In this document: piece by piece, positions 1-5,483 of the stretch
Layout: the number at the start of each line of letters is the position of its first letter
Numbering within the stretch: the first letter of the stretch is position 1
Assembly (NCBI GenBank): GCA_934636425.1
Contig: CAKUAV010000130.1
Coordinates: 1-8,783 of the forward strand
DNA: 8,783 bases
DNA from: an uncultured Clostridia bacterium
GTDB taxonomy: Bacteria; Bacillota; Clostridia; Christensenellales; Aristaeellaceae
Direction: 5' to 3'
The notes under the pieces: generated by a model
What the model saw: only the letters and a program-made list of their open reading frames with translations
What the model was told of the DNA's origin: nothing
The model's database searches: none
Position numbers and translations under genes: made by a program

Positions 1-875
1 AGCAGGGCCTGCGCGAGTTCGACAAGGTGCTGAGCAACATCGGCCGCGTGAACGCCGCCATGACCGCGCTCAAGACCGCCGTCACCGAAAAGGCGGATGC
101 CGCCGAGGCGCTGAAGAACGCGATTTCCACGCTGCGCCCCACGCCCGAGATGAGCGATATGCTCAATACGCTCAAGGCGGCTCAGGAAAGCGGCGCTCTG
201 CCCGAGAACATCGTCGATCAGATCGACGCGTTCATGAAGACAATGACCGTCATAGACGGCCGCACCGCCTTCAAGCTGTACGACACATACGGCTATCCGA
301 TCGAGCTGACCGTTGAGCTGGCCGGCGAGAACGGCCTGACTGTCGACGAGAAGGGCTTCGACGAGCGCTTCAAGGCGCATCAGGAAAAGTCCCACGCCGG
401 CGCTGAGCAGCGCTTCAAGGGCGGACTGGCCGATCACACCGAGGAGACCACCAAGCTGCACACCGCCACGCACCTGCTTCAGGCCGCGCTGCGCAAGGTG
501 CTGGGCCCCGAGGTCAATCAGAAGGGCTCGAACATCACCGCCGAGCGCCTGCGCTTCGACTTCAGCTTCCCGCGCAAGATGACCGACGAGGAGAAGAAGG
601 AGACCGAGAAGCTGGTCAACGAGTACATCGCCGCCGCCGTGCCGATCACCTGCGAGGAGATGACCGTCGACGAGGCCAAGGCGCAGGGCGCGACCGGCCT
701 GTTCGAGAGCAAGTACGGCGAGCGCGTCAAGGTCTACACAATGGGCGAGTTCTCCAAGGAGATCTGCGGCGGCCCTCACGCAAGCAACACCGGCGATCTC
801 AAGTCCTTTAAGATCGTCAAGGAAGAGGCCTCGAGCGCGGGCGTGCGCCGCATTAAGGCCGTCATCGGCAAGTAA
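1..875 (+). CDS. alaS: Alanine--tRNA ligase, short form, 3' part (5' end outside window)
   Basis: Charges tRNA-Ala with alanine and clears mischarged Ser/Gly-tRNA; cytosolic. The frame is open from base 3 (first codon CAG) to TAA at 873-875, so about 290 C-terminal residues are visible and the start lies upstream. Visible parts in order: the end of the aminoacylation region, with the family motif AFKLYDTYGYP (codons about 267-299), then the editing domain with both halves of its zinc/editing site, HTATH (459-473) and CGGPH (765-779), and a final SAGVRRIKAVIGK. The protein ends right after the editing domain. There is no oligomerisation/DHHA1 C-Ala domain, and only about 30 residues separate the catalytic region from HTATH, where standard AlaRS has a longer beta-barrel segment. 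This matches the short AlaRS type (about 590 aa) I know from some Clostridia and other bacteria. About 75 residues separate LREFDKVL from DGRTAFKLYD, which is longer than usual. A terminator follows at once. Confidence 0.95.
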   Translation, partial: QGLREFDKVLSNIGRVNAAMTALKTAVTEKADAAEALKNAISTLRPTPEMSDMLNTLKAAQESGALPENIVDQIDAFMKTMTVIDGRTAFKLYDTYGYPIELTVELAGENGLTVDEKGFDERFKAHQEKSHAGAEQRFKGGLADHTEETTKLHTATHLLQAALRKVLGPEVNQKGSNITAERLRFDFSFPRKMTDEEKKETEKLVNEYIAAAVPITCEEMTVDEAKAQGATGLFESKYGERVKVYTMGEFSKEICGGPHASNTGDLKSFKIVKEEASSAGVRRIKAVIGK

Positions 876-884
876 TTTTACAGC

Positions 885-934
885 GCAAAAGCGTCCGGCG
901 GAGCGGCTTTCCGTCCGGGCGCTTTTGCATTAGA
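885..934 (+). terminator. Rho-independent terminator after alaS
   Basis: GCAAAAGCG (885-893) pairs with CGCTTTTGC (920-928). The helix continues inward as TCCGG against CCGGG (one T-G wobble) and CGGA against TCCG, with one bulged T (914) and a loop at 903-909. The stem is about 18 bp, and T-rich sequence (ATTAGATTTTG) follows. The AAAA/TTTT ends would also let it work in the other direction. Confidence 0.88.
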
Positions 935-958
935 TTTTGATAAGGAACGCGTGACGCC

Positions 959-987
959 TTTCATTTTCAACGGGAGTATGCTATAAT
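959..987 (+). promoter_or_regulatory. Sigma-A-type promoter with extended -10 for the XpaC-family operon
   Basis: A perfect TATAAT -10 box lies at 982-987, preceded by TG at 979-980 (TGC-TATAAT, an extended -10). A weak -35 (TTTCAT, 959-964) sits exactly 17 bp upstream. Transcription would begin around 993-995, about 45 nt before the GTG start at 1040. It lies just after the alaS terminator, so the next two genes form their own transcription unit. Confidence 0.85.
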
Positions 988-1039
988 AGATAATAAGAAA
1001 TCTGCGCGGCCAAACGTTGCTGAAAGGATTGTCGAAGCA

Positions 1040-2140
1040 GTGAGCAGAGAATGGGATTTCAACTTTGAATTTGACAAGGGCATGATCGTCACCACGATTA
1101 TGCTGGCGATTTTTCCGCCCATCGGCCTGATTATGCTCCTGAAGAAGCTCAAGGGCTTCGGGCGCGGCCGGAACGCGGCGCGGAAAATGCGCAATATGGG
1201 CGTGACCACAATGCTCTGCTCGCTGGTGTATATGGCGCTGAACATCGGCGGCTGGGGCACGCTGGTGCTTGCCTGCGGGCTGGGACTGACCGTGTGGGGC
1301 GAGAAGAGCCGCAAGCGCGAGCAGCGCTTCCGCAGATATCTCTCCGTCATAGGCGGCCGCTCTCCGGTGGCGCTGGCCGAGATGGCCGCCCGCTGCAACG
1401 AGAGCGTCGATACCGTTGAAAAAGAGCTGCAGACGATGATCGATCAGGGCTATTTCGGCCTGACGACCTATATCGACCACAACCGCGGCTGCATCGTGCT
1501 GGACGGCGTGGACGATCTGTCCTGGAGCGCGCCGAAGAACAGCCGCGTGGATATTCACGTCCACACCGACGGCGCCGGACGTTCCAAAACCGTGATCTAT
1601 GCCGAGCCCGAGCCGCGGTTCAACGCCGAGGCCGAAGCGAAGCGCCCCGAAGAGAAGGCGGCTGCGCAGGCCGGCGCGTCGAGCGCCAGGAGCGCCAAGG
1701 GCGAGGACGATCAGTTCGGCCGCTATCTGAGCGAGATCCGCAATCTGAACGACCGCATTGCCGACGCGGAAATATCGGCGAAGATCGACCGCATAGAGGG
1801 CATCACGTCGCATATATTCGAGATTGTGCGCAAGCGCCCGGAAAAGCTGAGCGAGATCCGCAAATTCATGAATTACTACCTGCCCACAACGCTCAAGCTG
1901 CTCGATTCCTATGCGCTCTTGGAAGAGCAGGGGATAGAGGGCGACAACATCACCGCCTCAAAGCGGCAGATCAGCCAGATACTGGACACGCTGATCAGGG
2001 GCTTTGAAAAGCAGCTGGATCAGCTCTTCTCGACGCAGGCCATAGACATCAATTCCGACATCGAGGTGCTGGAAAACATGATGGCGGCCGACGGCCTGAA
2101 GGAGAGCGACTTCAAGCTCAAATCGCGGGGCGGCCATTGA
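1040..2140 (+). CDS. XpaC-family (5-bromo-4-chloroindolyl phosphate hydrolysis) membrane protein
   Basis: A 366-aa protein of the XpaC family. The family name comes from a phosphatase-like phenotype and its true role is not settled. Start is GTG at 1040, with AAAGGA (1023-1028) 11 nt upstream; the nearby ATG at 1051 is out of frame. Residues about 16-34 are one hydrophobic segment and about 54-87 make one or two more. Residues about 100-155 look like a winged-helix segment (LAEMAARCNESVDTVEKEL, then MIDQGYFG). Residues about 185-222 are a charged Ala/Glu-rich linker. Residues about 225-352 are the helical XpaC core, with the diagnostic FMNYYLPTTLKLLDSY and DINSDIEVLENM stretches. The core probably faces the cytoplasm. 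The next gene starts 50 nt downstream with no terminator between them, so they are probably co-transcribed. XpaC genes often sit near telA (toxic-anion resistance), which is not seen here. Family call confident; function unknown. Confidence 0.85.
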   Translation: MSREWDFNFEFDKGMIVTTIMLAIFPPIGLIMLLKKLKGFGRGRNAARKMRNMGVTTMLCSLVYMALNIGGWGTLVLACGLGLTVWGEKSRKREQRFRRYLSVIGGRSPVALAEMAARCNESVDTVEKELQTMIDQGYFGLTTYIDHNRGCIVLDGVDDLSWSAPKNSRVDIHVHTDGAGRSKTVIYAEPEPRFNAEAEAKRPEEKAAAQAGASSARSAKGEDDQFGRYLSEIRNLNDRIADAEISAKIDRIEGITSHIFEIVRKRPEKLSEIRKFMNYYLPTTLKLLDSYALLEEQGIEGDNITASKRQISQILDTLIRGFEKQLDQLFSTQAIDINSDIEVLENMMAADGLKESDFKLKSRGGH

Positions 2141-2175
2141 GGGGCGCGGGGCGCACATCCGCTGAAATATGAGAT

Positions 2176-2193
2176 AAGGTGAGGACGAGCATG
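2176..2193 (+). promoter_or_regulatory. Ribosome binding site fixing the start of the zinc-ribbon gene at 2191
   Basis: AAGGTGAGG (2176-2184) lies 6 nt before ATG 2191. The in-frame GTG at 2179 lies inside this Shine-Dalgarno and so is an unlikely start. Beginning at 2191 places the first zinc-ribbon cysteine at residue 5, as is usual for such proteins. Confidence 0.75.
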
Positions 2194-2952
2194 AACATCA
2201 AATGCGAATACTGCGGCGGCTTTTATCCCGAAACGGAAACCAAATGCCCGAATTGCGGCGCGTCCAACGCGCGGGCGGCTCAGGCCGGCGTGCCCAAGAC
2301 AATCGAGGAGCTGAAGGCGTTCTGCCGCTCGAAGAATATGCCGCTCGAGAGAATGCGCTTTTTCATCGGCGAGGATTTCCGCGAGCCGCGTGCGTTTGGC
2401 ATCTACAGGAATGCGGACGGTCAGTTTGTCGTATACAAGAACAAGGCGGACGGATCGCGCGCGGTGCGCTATGAGGGGCCGGACGAGGCGTATGCGGTCA
2501 ACGAGCTGTATCAGAAGCTGAAGAGCGAGGTGGCGCTGCGCCGGGAGGCAAGCGCCGCTCAGCGCACGCCGATGGCGGCGAAGCGTCAGCGCCGGCAGAG
2601 GTTCTGGACCGCGGCGCTGCTGATTGCGCTGGCGGTCATCGCGCTTCTGATCTATATGCGCAATCCCAGAAGCGGCTACTATCTCTACGACAACGACTAC
2701 TACTATTATCAGGACAGCGACTGGTACTATTACGGCGCGGGCGGCTGGATGCTGGCCGATACCGTGGACGAGGCGCTGCGCGACGACGCGTCGGACTACT
2801 ATCAGGGCGATTCCTACAATGATTATTACGGCGTTGAGGATTTTTCCGACACGGAATACTATCGCGAGAGCAGCTCCTCATCGGACAGCAGCTGGGATAC
2901 AGACTACGACAGCTGGGATTCCGGCGACACCGACTGGAGCAGCGACTGGTAA
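2191..2952 (+). CDS. Zinc-ribbon single-pass membrane protein with Tyr/Asp/Ser-rich outer tail
   Basis: A 253-aa protein of unknown function. Visible parts: an N-terminal zinc ribbon with Cys5-x2-Cys8 and Cys19-x2-Cys22 (CEYCGG, then KCPNCG). Residues about 50-117 form a small alpha/beta segment (MRFFIGEDF, then AFGIYRNADGQFVVYKNKADG, then DEAYAVNELYQKL) that I recall only vaguely from other clostridial zinc-ribbon proteins. A basic stop-transfer KRQRRQR (131-137) precedes one transmembrane helix (about 138-157). The last 96 residues hold about 18 Tyr, 21 Asp and 6 Trp, and end in Ser/Asp/Trp runs. The positive-inside rule puts the zinc ribbon in the cytoplasm and the acidic tail outside. It follows the XpaC-family gene in one operon and is closed by a terminator, so a joint envelope role is plausible. 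It is not an enzyme I can recognise. The tail might bind metal or cell wall (inference only). Confidence 0.88.
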   Translation: MNIKCEYCGGFYPETETKCPNCGASNARAAQAGVPKTIEELKAFCRSKNMPLERMRFFIGEDFREPRAFGIYRNADGQFVVYKNKADGSRAVRYEGPDEAYAVNELYQKLKSEVALRREASAAQRTPMAAKRQRRQRFWTAALLIALAVIALLIYMRNPRSGYYLYDNDYYYYQDSDWYYYGAGGWMLADTVDEALRDDASDYYQGDSYNDYYGVEDFSDTEYYRESSSSSDSSWDTDYDSWDSGDTDWSSDW

Positions 2953-2965
2953 AAAAGCCAAAGCG

Positions 2966-3008
2966 AGGACGGCGGTCTGCCGATGAGCGGCCGCCGACCT
3001 TTATTTTT
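2966..3008 (+). terminator. Rho-independent terminator after the XpaC/zinc-ribbon operon
   Basis: GGACGGCGG (2967-2975) pairs with CCGCCGACC (2991-2999) with one A-A mismatch; A2966-T3000 can extend the stem. A T-rich run (TTTATTTTT, 3000-3008) follows. It lies 14 nt after the stop codon. Confidence 0.8.
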
Positions 3009-3041
3009 GCGTGAAGTGCGGGGCAATATGGGCGGCGCGGC

Positions 3042-3070
3042 TTGATTTCGGGTCGGATTTATGGTATTAT
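3042..3070 (+). promoter_or_regulatory. Sigma-A-type promoter for yebC-murI
   Basis: The -35 box is TTGATT (3042-3047), followed by a 17-bp spacer and the -10 box TATTAT (3065-3070) with TG at 3062-3063 (extended -10). Transcription would start near 3077, about 33 nt before the yebC ATG. The region just before it is the terminator of the preceding operon. Confidence 0.82.
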
Positions 3071-3109
3071 AAAGCGTATGAATATTTTTGAGTAGGGAGC
3101 TGACAGCCA

Positions 3110-3862
3110 ATGTCCGGACATAATAAATGGACGACCATCAAGCATAAGAAAGAGAAGACCGACGCGCAGAAGGGCAAGATCTTTACCAAGATCGGCCGCG
3201 AAATCGCCATCGCCGTGCGCGAGGGCGGCGGCGCCGATCCGGCCACCAACGGCAAATTGCGCGACGTGATCGCCAAGGCCAAGGCCAACAATATGCCCAA
3301 CGACAACATCAAGCGCTCCATCGCCAAGGCGGCGGGCGAGGGCAGCGGCGCGGCCTACAAGGAAGTTTCCTACGAGGGCTATGCCGACGGCGGCGTGGCC
3401 GTGATCGTGGACGTCGTGACCGACAACCTCAACCGCACCGCTTCCGAGATCCGCCACCTGTTCGACAAGTTCGGCAAGGGTCTGGGCGCGACCGGCTGCG
3501 TCTCCTGGAAGTTCGAGCACAAGGGCGTGATCGTCATCGACAACAGCAAGGGTCTGGACGAGGACGAGCTGATGATGCTGGCGCTGGACGCGGGCGCGGA
3601 CGACGTGGAAATCGGCGAGGGCGTCGCCACTGTCTACACCGATCCCACCGCTTTCTCCGAGGTGCGCGAGAATCTTGAGAAGGCCGGCTGCACGTTCCTG
3701 GAGGCCGAGCGCCGCATGGTGCCCACCACCACCACCGAGATCACCGATCCCGAGACTGTGGAAAAGGTTCAGCGCCTGCTGGACGAGCTGGACGACTACG
3801 ACGACACGCAGGCTGTCTATCACGACGCCGAGCTGCCCGAGGACGAAGAAGAGGACGACTAA
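3110..3862 (+). CDS. yebC: YebC/PmpR (TACO1) family protein
   Basis: A 250-aa cytosolic protein, full length for the family (E. coli YebC is 246 aa). Family members are described as transcriptional regulators, and more recently as ribosome-associated factors that help translate proline-rich stretches. The N-terminus MSGHNKWTTIKHKKEKTDAQ is diagnostic. It is followed by KGKIFTKIGREI, the conserved NNMPNDNIKRSIAKA, YEGYADGGVAVIVDVVTDN, and a C-terminal domain ending in a very acidic tail (LPEDEEEDD). ATG 3110 has GGGAG (3095-3099) 10 nt upstream and begins exactly at the family N-terminus. murI follows 9 nt downstream. yebC is more often found beside ruvC, so this pairing with murI is less usual. 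Identity is secure; which of the family's proposed roles applies cannot be read from the sequence. Confidence 0.97.
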   Translation: MSGHNKWTTIKHKKEKTDAQKGKIFTKIGREIAIAVREGGGADPATNGKLRDVIAKAKANNMPNDNIKRSIAKAAGEGSGAAYKEVSYEGYADGGVAVIVDVVTDNLNRTASEIRHLFDKFGKGLGATGCVSWKFEHKGVIVIDNSKGLDEDELMMLALDAGADDVEIGEGVATVYTDPTAFSEVRENLEKAGCTFLEAERRMVPTTTTEITDPETVEKVQRLLDELDDYDDTQAVYHDAELPEDEEEDD

Positions 3863-3871
3863 TCCGTCATC

Positions 3872-4633
3872 ATGGATAAAAACAGTGCCATTGGCATTTT
3901 CGATTCCGGCGTGGGCGGCGTGAGCGTGCTGCGGGACGTGATGCGCCGCCTGCCCCGGGAGCGCTTCATCTACTATGGCGACAATCTCAACGCGCCCTAC
4001 GGCACAAAGAGCGAGGCGGAGATCCGCGCGCTGGCCATGCGCGTGGCCGATGCGCTCGTCGCCCGGGATGTGAAGGCGCTGGTCGTGGCCTGCAACACCG
4101 CCACATCAGCCGCCGTCGCCACGCTGCGGGAGACATTGAGCATACCCGTCGTGGGCATGGAGCCGGCGCTCAAGCCCGCGTCCCTTCTCTGGAAGGGCGG
4201 CAAAATCCTCGTGCTGGCCACGCCCGCTACGCTCAGGCAGCACAAATTCCAGCTTCTGAACGAGAAGTACGGCGCGCACGCGCTCATCAGGCCGTGCGCG
4301 GGGCTCATGGAGTTTGTCGAATCGGGCGATCTGACCGGCGAGCCTGTGCGCGCGTATTTGAGGGATATGCTGTCCGATTACGAAGGCGTTCAGCTGGACG
4401 CGGTGGTGCTGGGCTGCACGCACTATGTGTTTTTGAAGCGCGCGCTGTCCGACCTGCTCCCGGGCGTTCCGCTCGTGGACGGCAACGACGGCACGGCGCG
4501 CCGCCTGACCGATCTGCTCGAGCAGGGCGATCTGCTCCGCGAGGAGGGCGAGGGCGGTGTGGAATTCATGACCTCCGGCGATTCGGCGGTTTATATTCCG
4601 CTGATGGAGAGGCTGTTCCGCGTTCCGATTTAG
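3872..4633 (+). CDS. murI: Glutamate racemase
   Basis: A 253-aa enzyme converting L- to D-glutamate for peptidoglycan, cofactor independent, cytosolic. Both catalytic cysteines are present: Cys74 in VVACNTATSAA and Cys182 in VLGCTHY, the latter beside the Thr-His pair. The N-terminal substrate motif is GIFDSGVGG (Asp11-Ser12), and YYGDNLNAPYG follows at about 34-44. Length and motif order are normal, so it should be active. ATG 3872 comes 9 nt after the yebC stop. No good Shine-Dalgarno lies at normal distance; GAGG at 3851-3854 is about 17 nt away, so translation probably depends on coupling to yebC. A strong terminator follows 17 nt after the stop, so yebC-murI is a closed two-gene unit. 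Confidence 0.97.
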   Translation: MDKNSAIGIFDSGVGGVSVLRDVMRRLPRERFIYYGDNLNAPYGTKSEAEIRALAMRVADALVARDVKALVVACNTATSAAVATLRETLSIPVVGMEPALKPASLLWKGGKILVLATPATLRQHKFQLLNEKYGAHALIRPCAGLMEFVESGDLTGEPVRAYLRDMLSDYEGVQLDAVVLGCTHYVFLKRALSDLLPGVPLVDGNDGTARRLTDLLEQGDLLREEGEGGVEFMTSGDSAVYIPLMERLFRVPI

Positions 4634-4650
4634 CGTATGACTGATAATTG

Positions 4651-4690
4651 GCTCCGTCTGGCCTGAGTTGGGCTGGACGGGGCTTTTTTG
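4651..4690 (+). terminator. Rho-independent terminator after murI
   Basis: A 13-position stem (4651-4663 with 4671-4683, loop 4664-4670) has ten Watson-Crick pairs, two wobbles and one mismatch. Six T residues (4684-4689) follow directly. This is a textbook terminator. Confidence 0.93.
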
Positions 4691-4927
4691 TGTGCATGAA
4701 TGAGGCAGGCAGTGGGATATTTATCGGCGCGCGCCTGCAATGCCGACGTCCGTCTCGGGAAAGCAGGGACGGCTGGAGCTGGGAGCGCTTGAAAGTGCGT
4801 CCGCGCTGACGCGGCGCAGCGTCGGCTGTCATTATTTGTCGGTGAATTGCGGGCCGGCGCGGCGTTGTCCCTCGCCGGTTTTAGCTCCGGCAGAAGCGTG
4901 GGTGCGCGCGGAGGAGACGGCGGGAAT

Positions 4928-4962
4928 AATTCGGAATTCGGAATGCGCAATTCGAAATTGGG
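4928..4962. repeat. Five tandem copies of a 7-bp unit, consensus AATTCGG
   Basis: Reading in sevens gives AATTCGG, AATTCGG, AATGCGC, AATTCGA, AATTGGG: two perfect and three diverged copies starting at 4928, 4935, 4942, 4949 and 4956. It is AT-richer than the surrounding DNA. The unit length is not a multiple of three, and no gene covers it. Confidence 0.75.
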
Positions 4963-4979
4963 GCGCGGAGCTGTCCTGC

Positions 4980-5009
4980 GCGGCGATGCAGCTCTATCGC
5001 CGCATTTTG
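4980..5009 (+). terminator. Terminator-like hairpin in the intergenic region
   Basis: GCGGCGAT (4980-4987) pairs perfectly with ATCGCCGC (4996-5003), loop GCAGCTCT, followed by ATTTTG. The T run is short and no gene ends just before it, so a terminator role is tentative. Confidence 0.35.
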
Positions 5010-5094
5010 CGCCCGTCCTATGTCTGATATGTGATTCTATCAAAATCTCTTGCCCTCGATCACGCCTGCCGCGCGCCGCACAGCGCCAACAGGA

Positions 5095-5287
5095 CGGCTT
5101 GCGGGAAGTTTCGCTTCTGTCCCGCGGGGGGCGGGATCGCCATTCGTGCGTTCTCGCGGCGGTATGGGGTTATCTTGCTTTGCTGGTTCACTTGGGGATT
5201 GTGCGTTTTTTTGTGGCGATCCCGACGGAGTTCGACCGGAGTCGCTTATATGAAAAGAAGCGCCGCATCGGGTGGGCGCTTCTTTTG
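5095..5287 (+). ncRNA. Candidate structured RNA ending in an intrinsic terminator (strand uncertain)
   Basis: CGGGATCGCCAT (5132-5143) can pair with GTGGCGATCCCG (5213-5224): 11 Watson-Crick pairs plus one wobble, enclosing 69 nt. Upstream lie small hairpins: CCCGC/GCGGG (5121-5125 with 5131-5135, sharing bases with the long helix) and GAAG/CTTC (5105-5117). Downstream, CGG-AGTTCGA-CCG (5226-5238) makes a small 7-nt-loop hairpin, and the perfect terminator hairpin 5253-5286 closes the element on the plus strand. Inside the helix the plus strand is G/T-rich with seven T at 5206-5212, so the minus strand would be A/C-rich and more open. I see no convincing promoter and could not match it to tmRNA, SRP RNA, RNase P RNA, 6S RNA or a tRNA. 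The 5' boundary is a guess. Confidence 0.3.
5253..5286. terminator. Perfect 12-bp hairpin, bidirectional terminator with no adjacent gene
   Basis: AAAAGAAGCGCC (5253-5264) pairs perfectly with GGCGCTTCTTTT (5275-5286), loop 5265-5274. T runs at the end of each arm let it act in either direction: TTCTTTTGTT on plus, TTCTTTTCAT on minus. murI already has its own terminator 570 bp upstream. On the minus strand the oxidoreductase ends about 200 nt before this hairpin, so it could end that transcript, or it may end an unannotated plus-strand RNA. Confidence 0.75.
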
Positions 5288-5342
5288 TTATGGTGTGCTT
5301 ATTCGTTATGATGCCGCGGGGGAGTACGTTGGGGGCTGAAAT

Positions 5343-5410
5343 GTGGAAGCCGCACTGCGGCCGCTCCAAACCTGCGCCAAAGAGTCGAAAGTGGAAGCCG
5401 CACTGCGGCC
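5343..5410. repeat. Pair of 20-bp direct repeats, 48 bp apart, each with an inner hairpin
   Basis: Identical 20-bp copies lie at 5343-5362 and 5391-5410, beginning GTGGAAGCCGCA and ending CTGCGGCC. After one mismatch both continue CTC, and both are preceded by GAAA (with an extra T in the first). Each holds the small palindrome GCCGC-ACT-GCGGC. Right after the second copy, GGCCTCTCT occurs twice in tandem (5407-5424). The copies lie between the orphan terminator and the end of the oxidoreductase gene. Confidence 0.85.
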
Positions 5411-5483
5411 TCTCTGGCCTCTCTTCAGTGGATTCGCGGCATGGGTGCGCTTTGCGCGGGGAGCATAGTGCGGAAGCGCAGCG

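Larger units (their letters stand above)
4691..5483. other. Long intergenic region (about 790 bases) without a credible gene
   Basis: No frame here has a family motif, a good ribosome binding site plus start, or the codon use of its neighbours. The open frames are short, overlap on both strands and rest on GC-rich sequence. The 3' ends of two converging operons face each other across it. It does hold structure: hairpins at 4805-4826 (8 bp, loop GGCGCA), 4854-4878 (6 bp, then TTTT) and 4980-5003 (8 bp, then ATTTTG); a 7-bp tandem repeat (4928-4962); a long-range inverted repeat (5132-5224); a perfect 12-bp terminator hairpin (5253-5286); and 20-bp direct repeats (5343, 5391). The main ones are listed separately. 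Confidence 0.75.

Noticed and set aside
878..1813. 311-codon minus-strand open frame opposite the XpaC-family gene
   Set aside because: The product is His/Ala/Arg-rich and motif-free, and it runs through the promoter and the alaS terminator.
5213..5245. tRNA T-arm-like GTTCGAC motif
   Set aside because: The stem around the 7-nt loop is only 3 bp and no acceptor, D or anticodon arm can be built on either strand.
4740..5369. Several short open frames on both strands in the intergenic region
   Set aside because: They overlap one another, run through tandem repeats and hairpins, lack ribosome binding sites and match no family.
5343..5410. CRISPR-like repeat-spacer pattern
   Set aside because: Only two copies of 20 bp with a 28-bp gap, no further units and no cas gene nearby.
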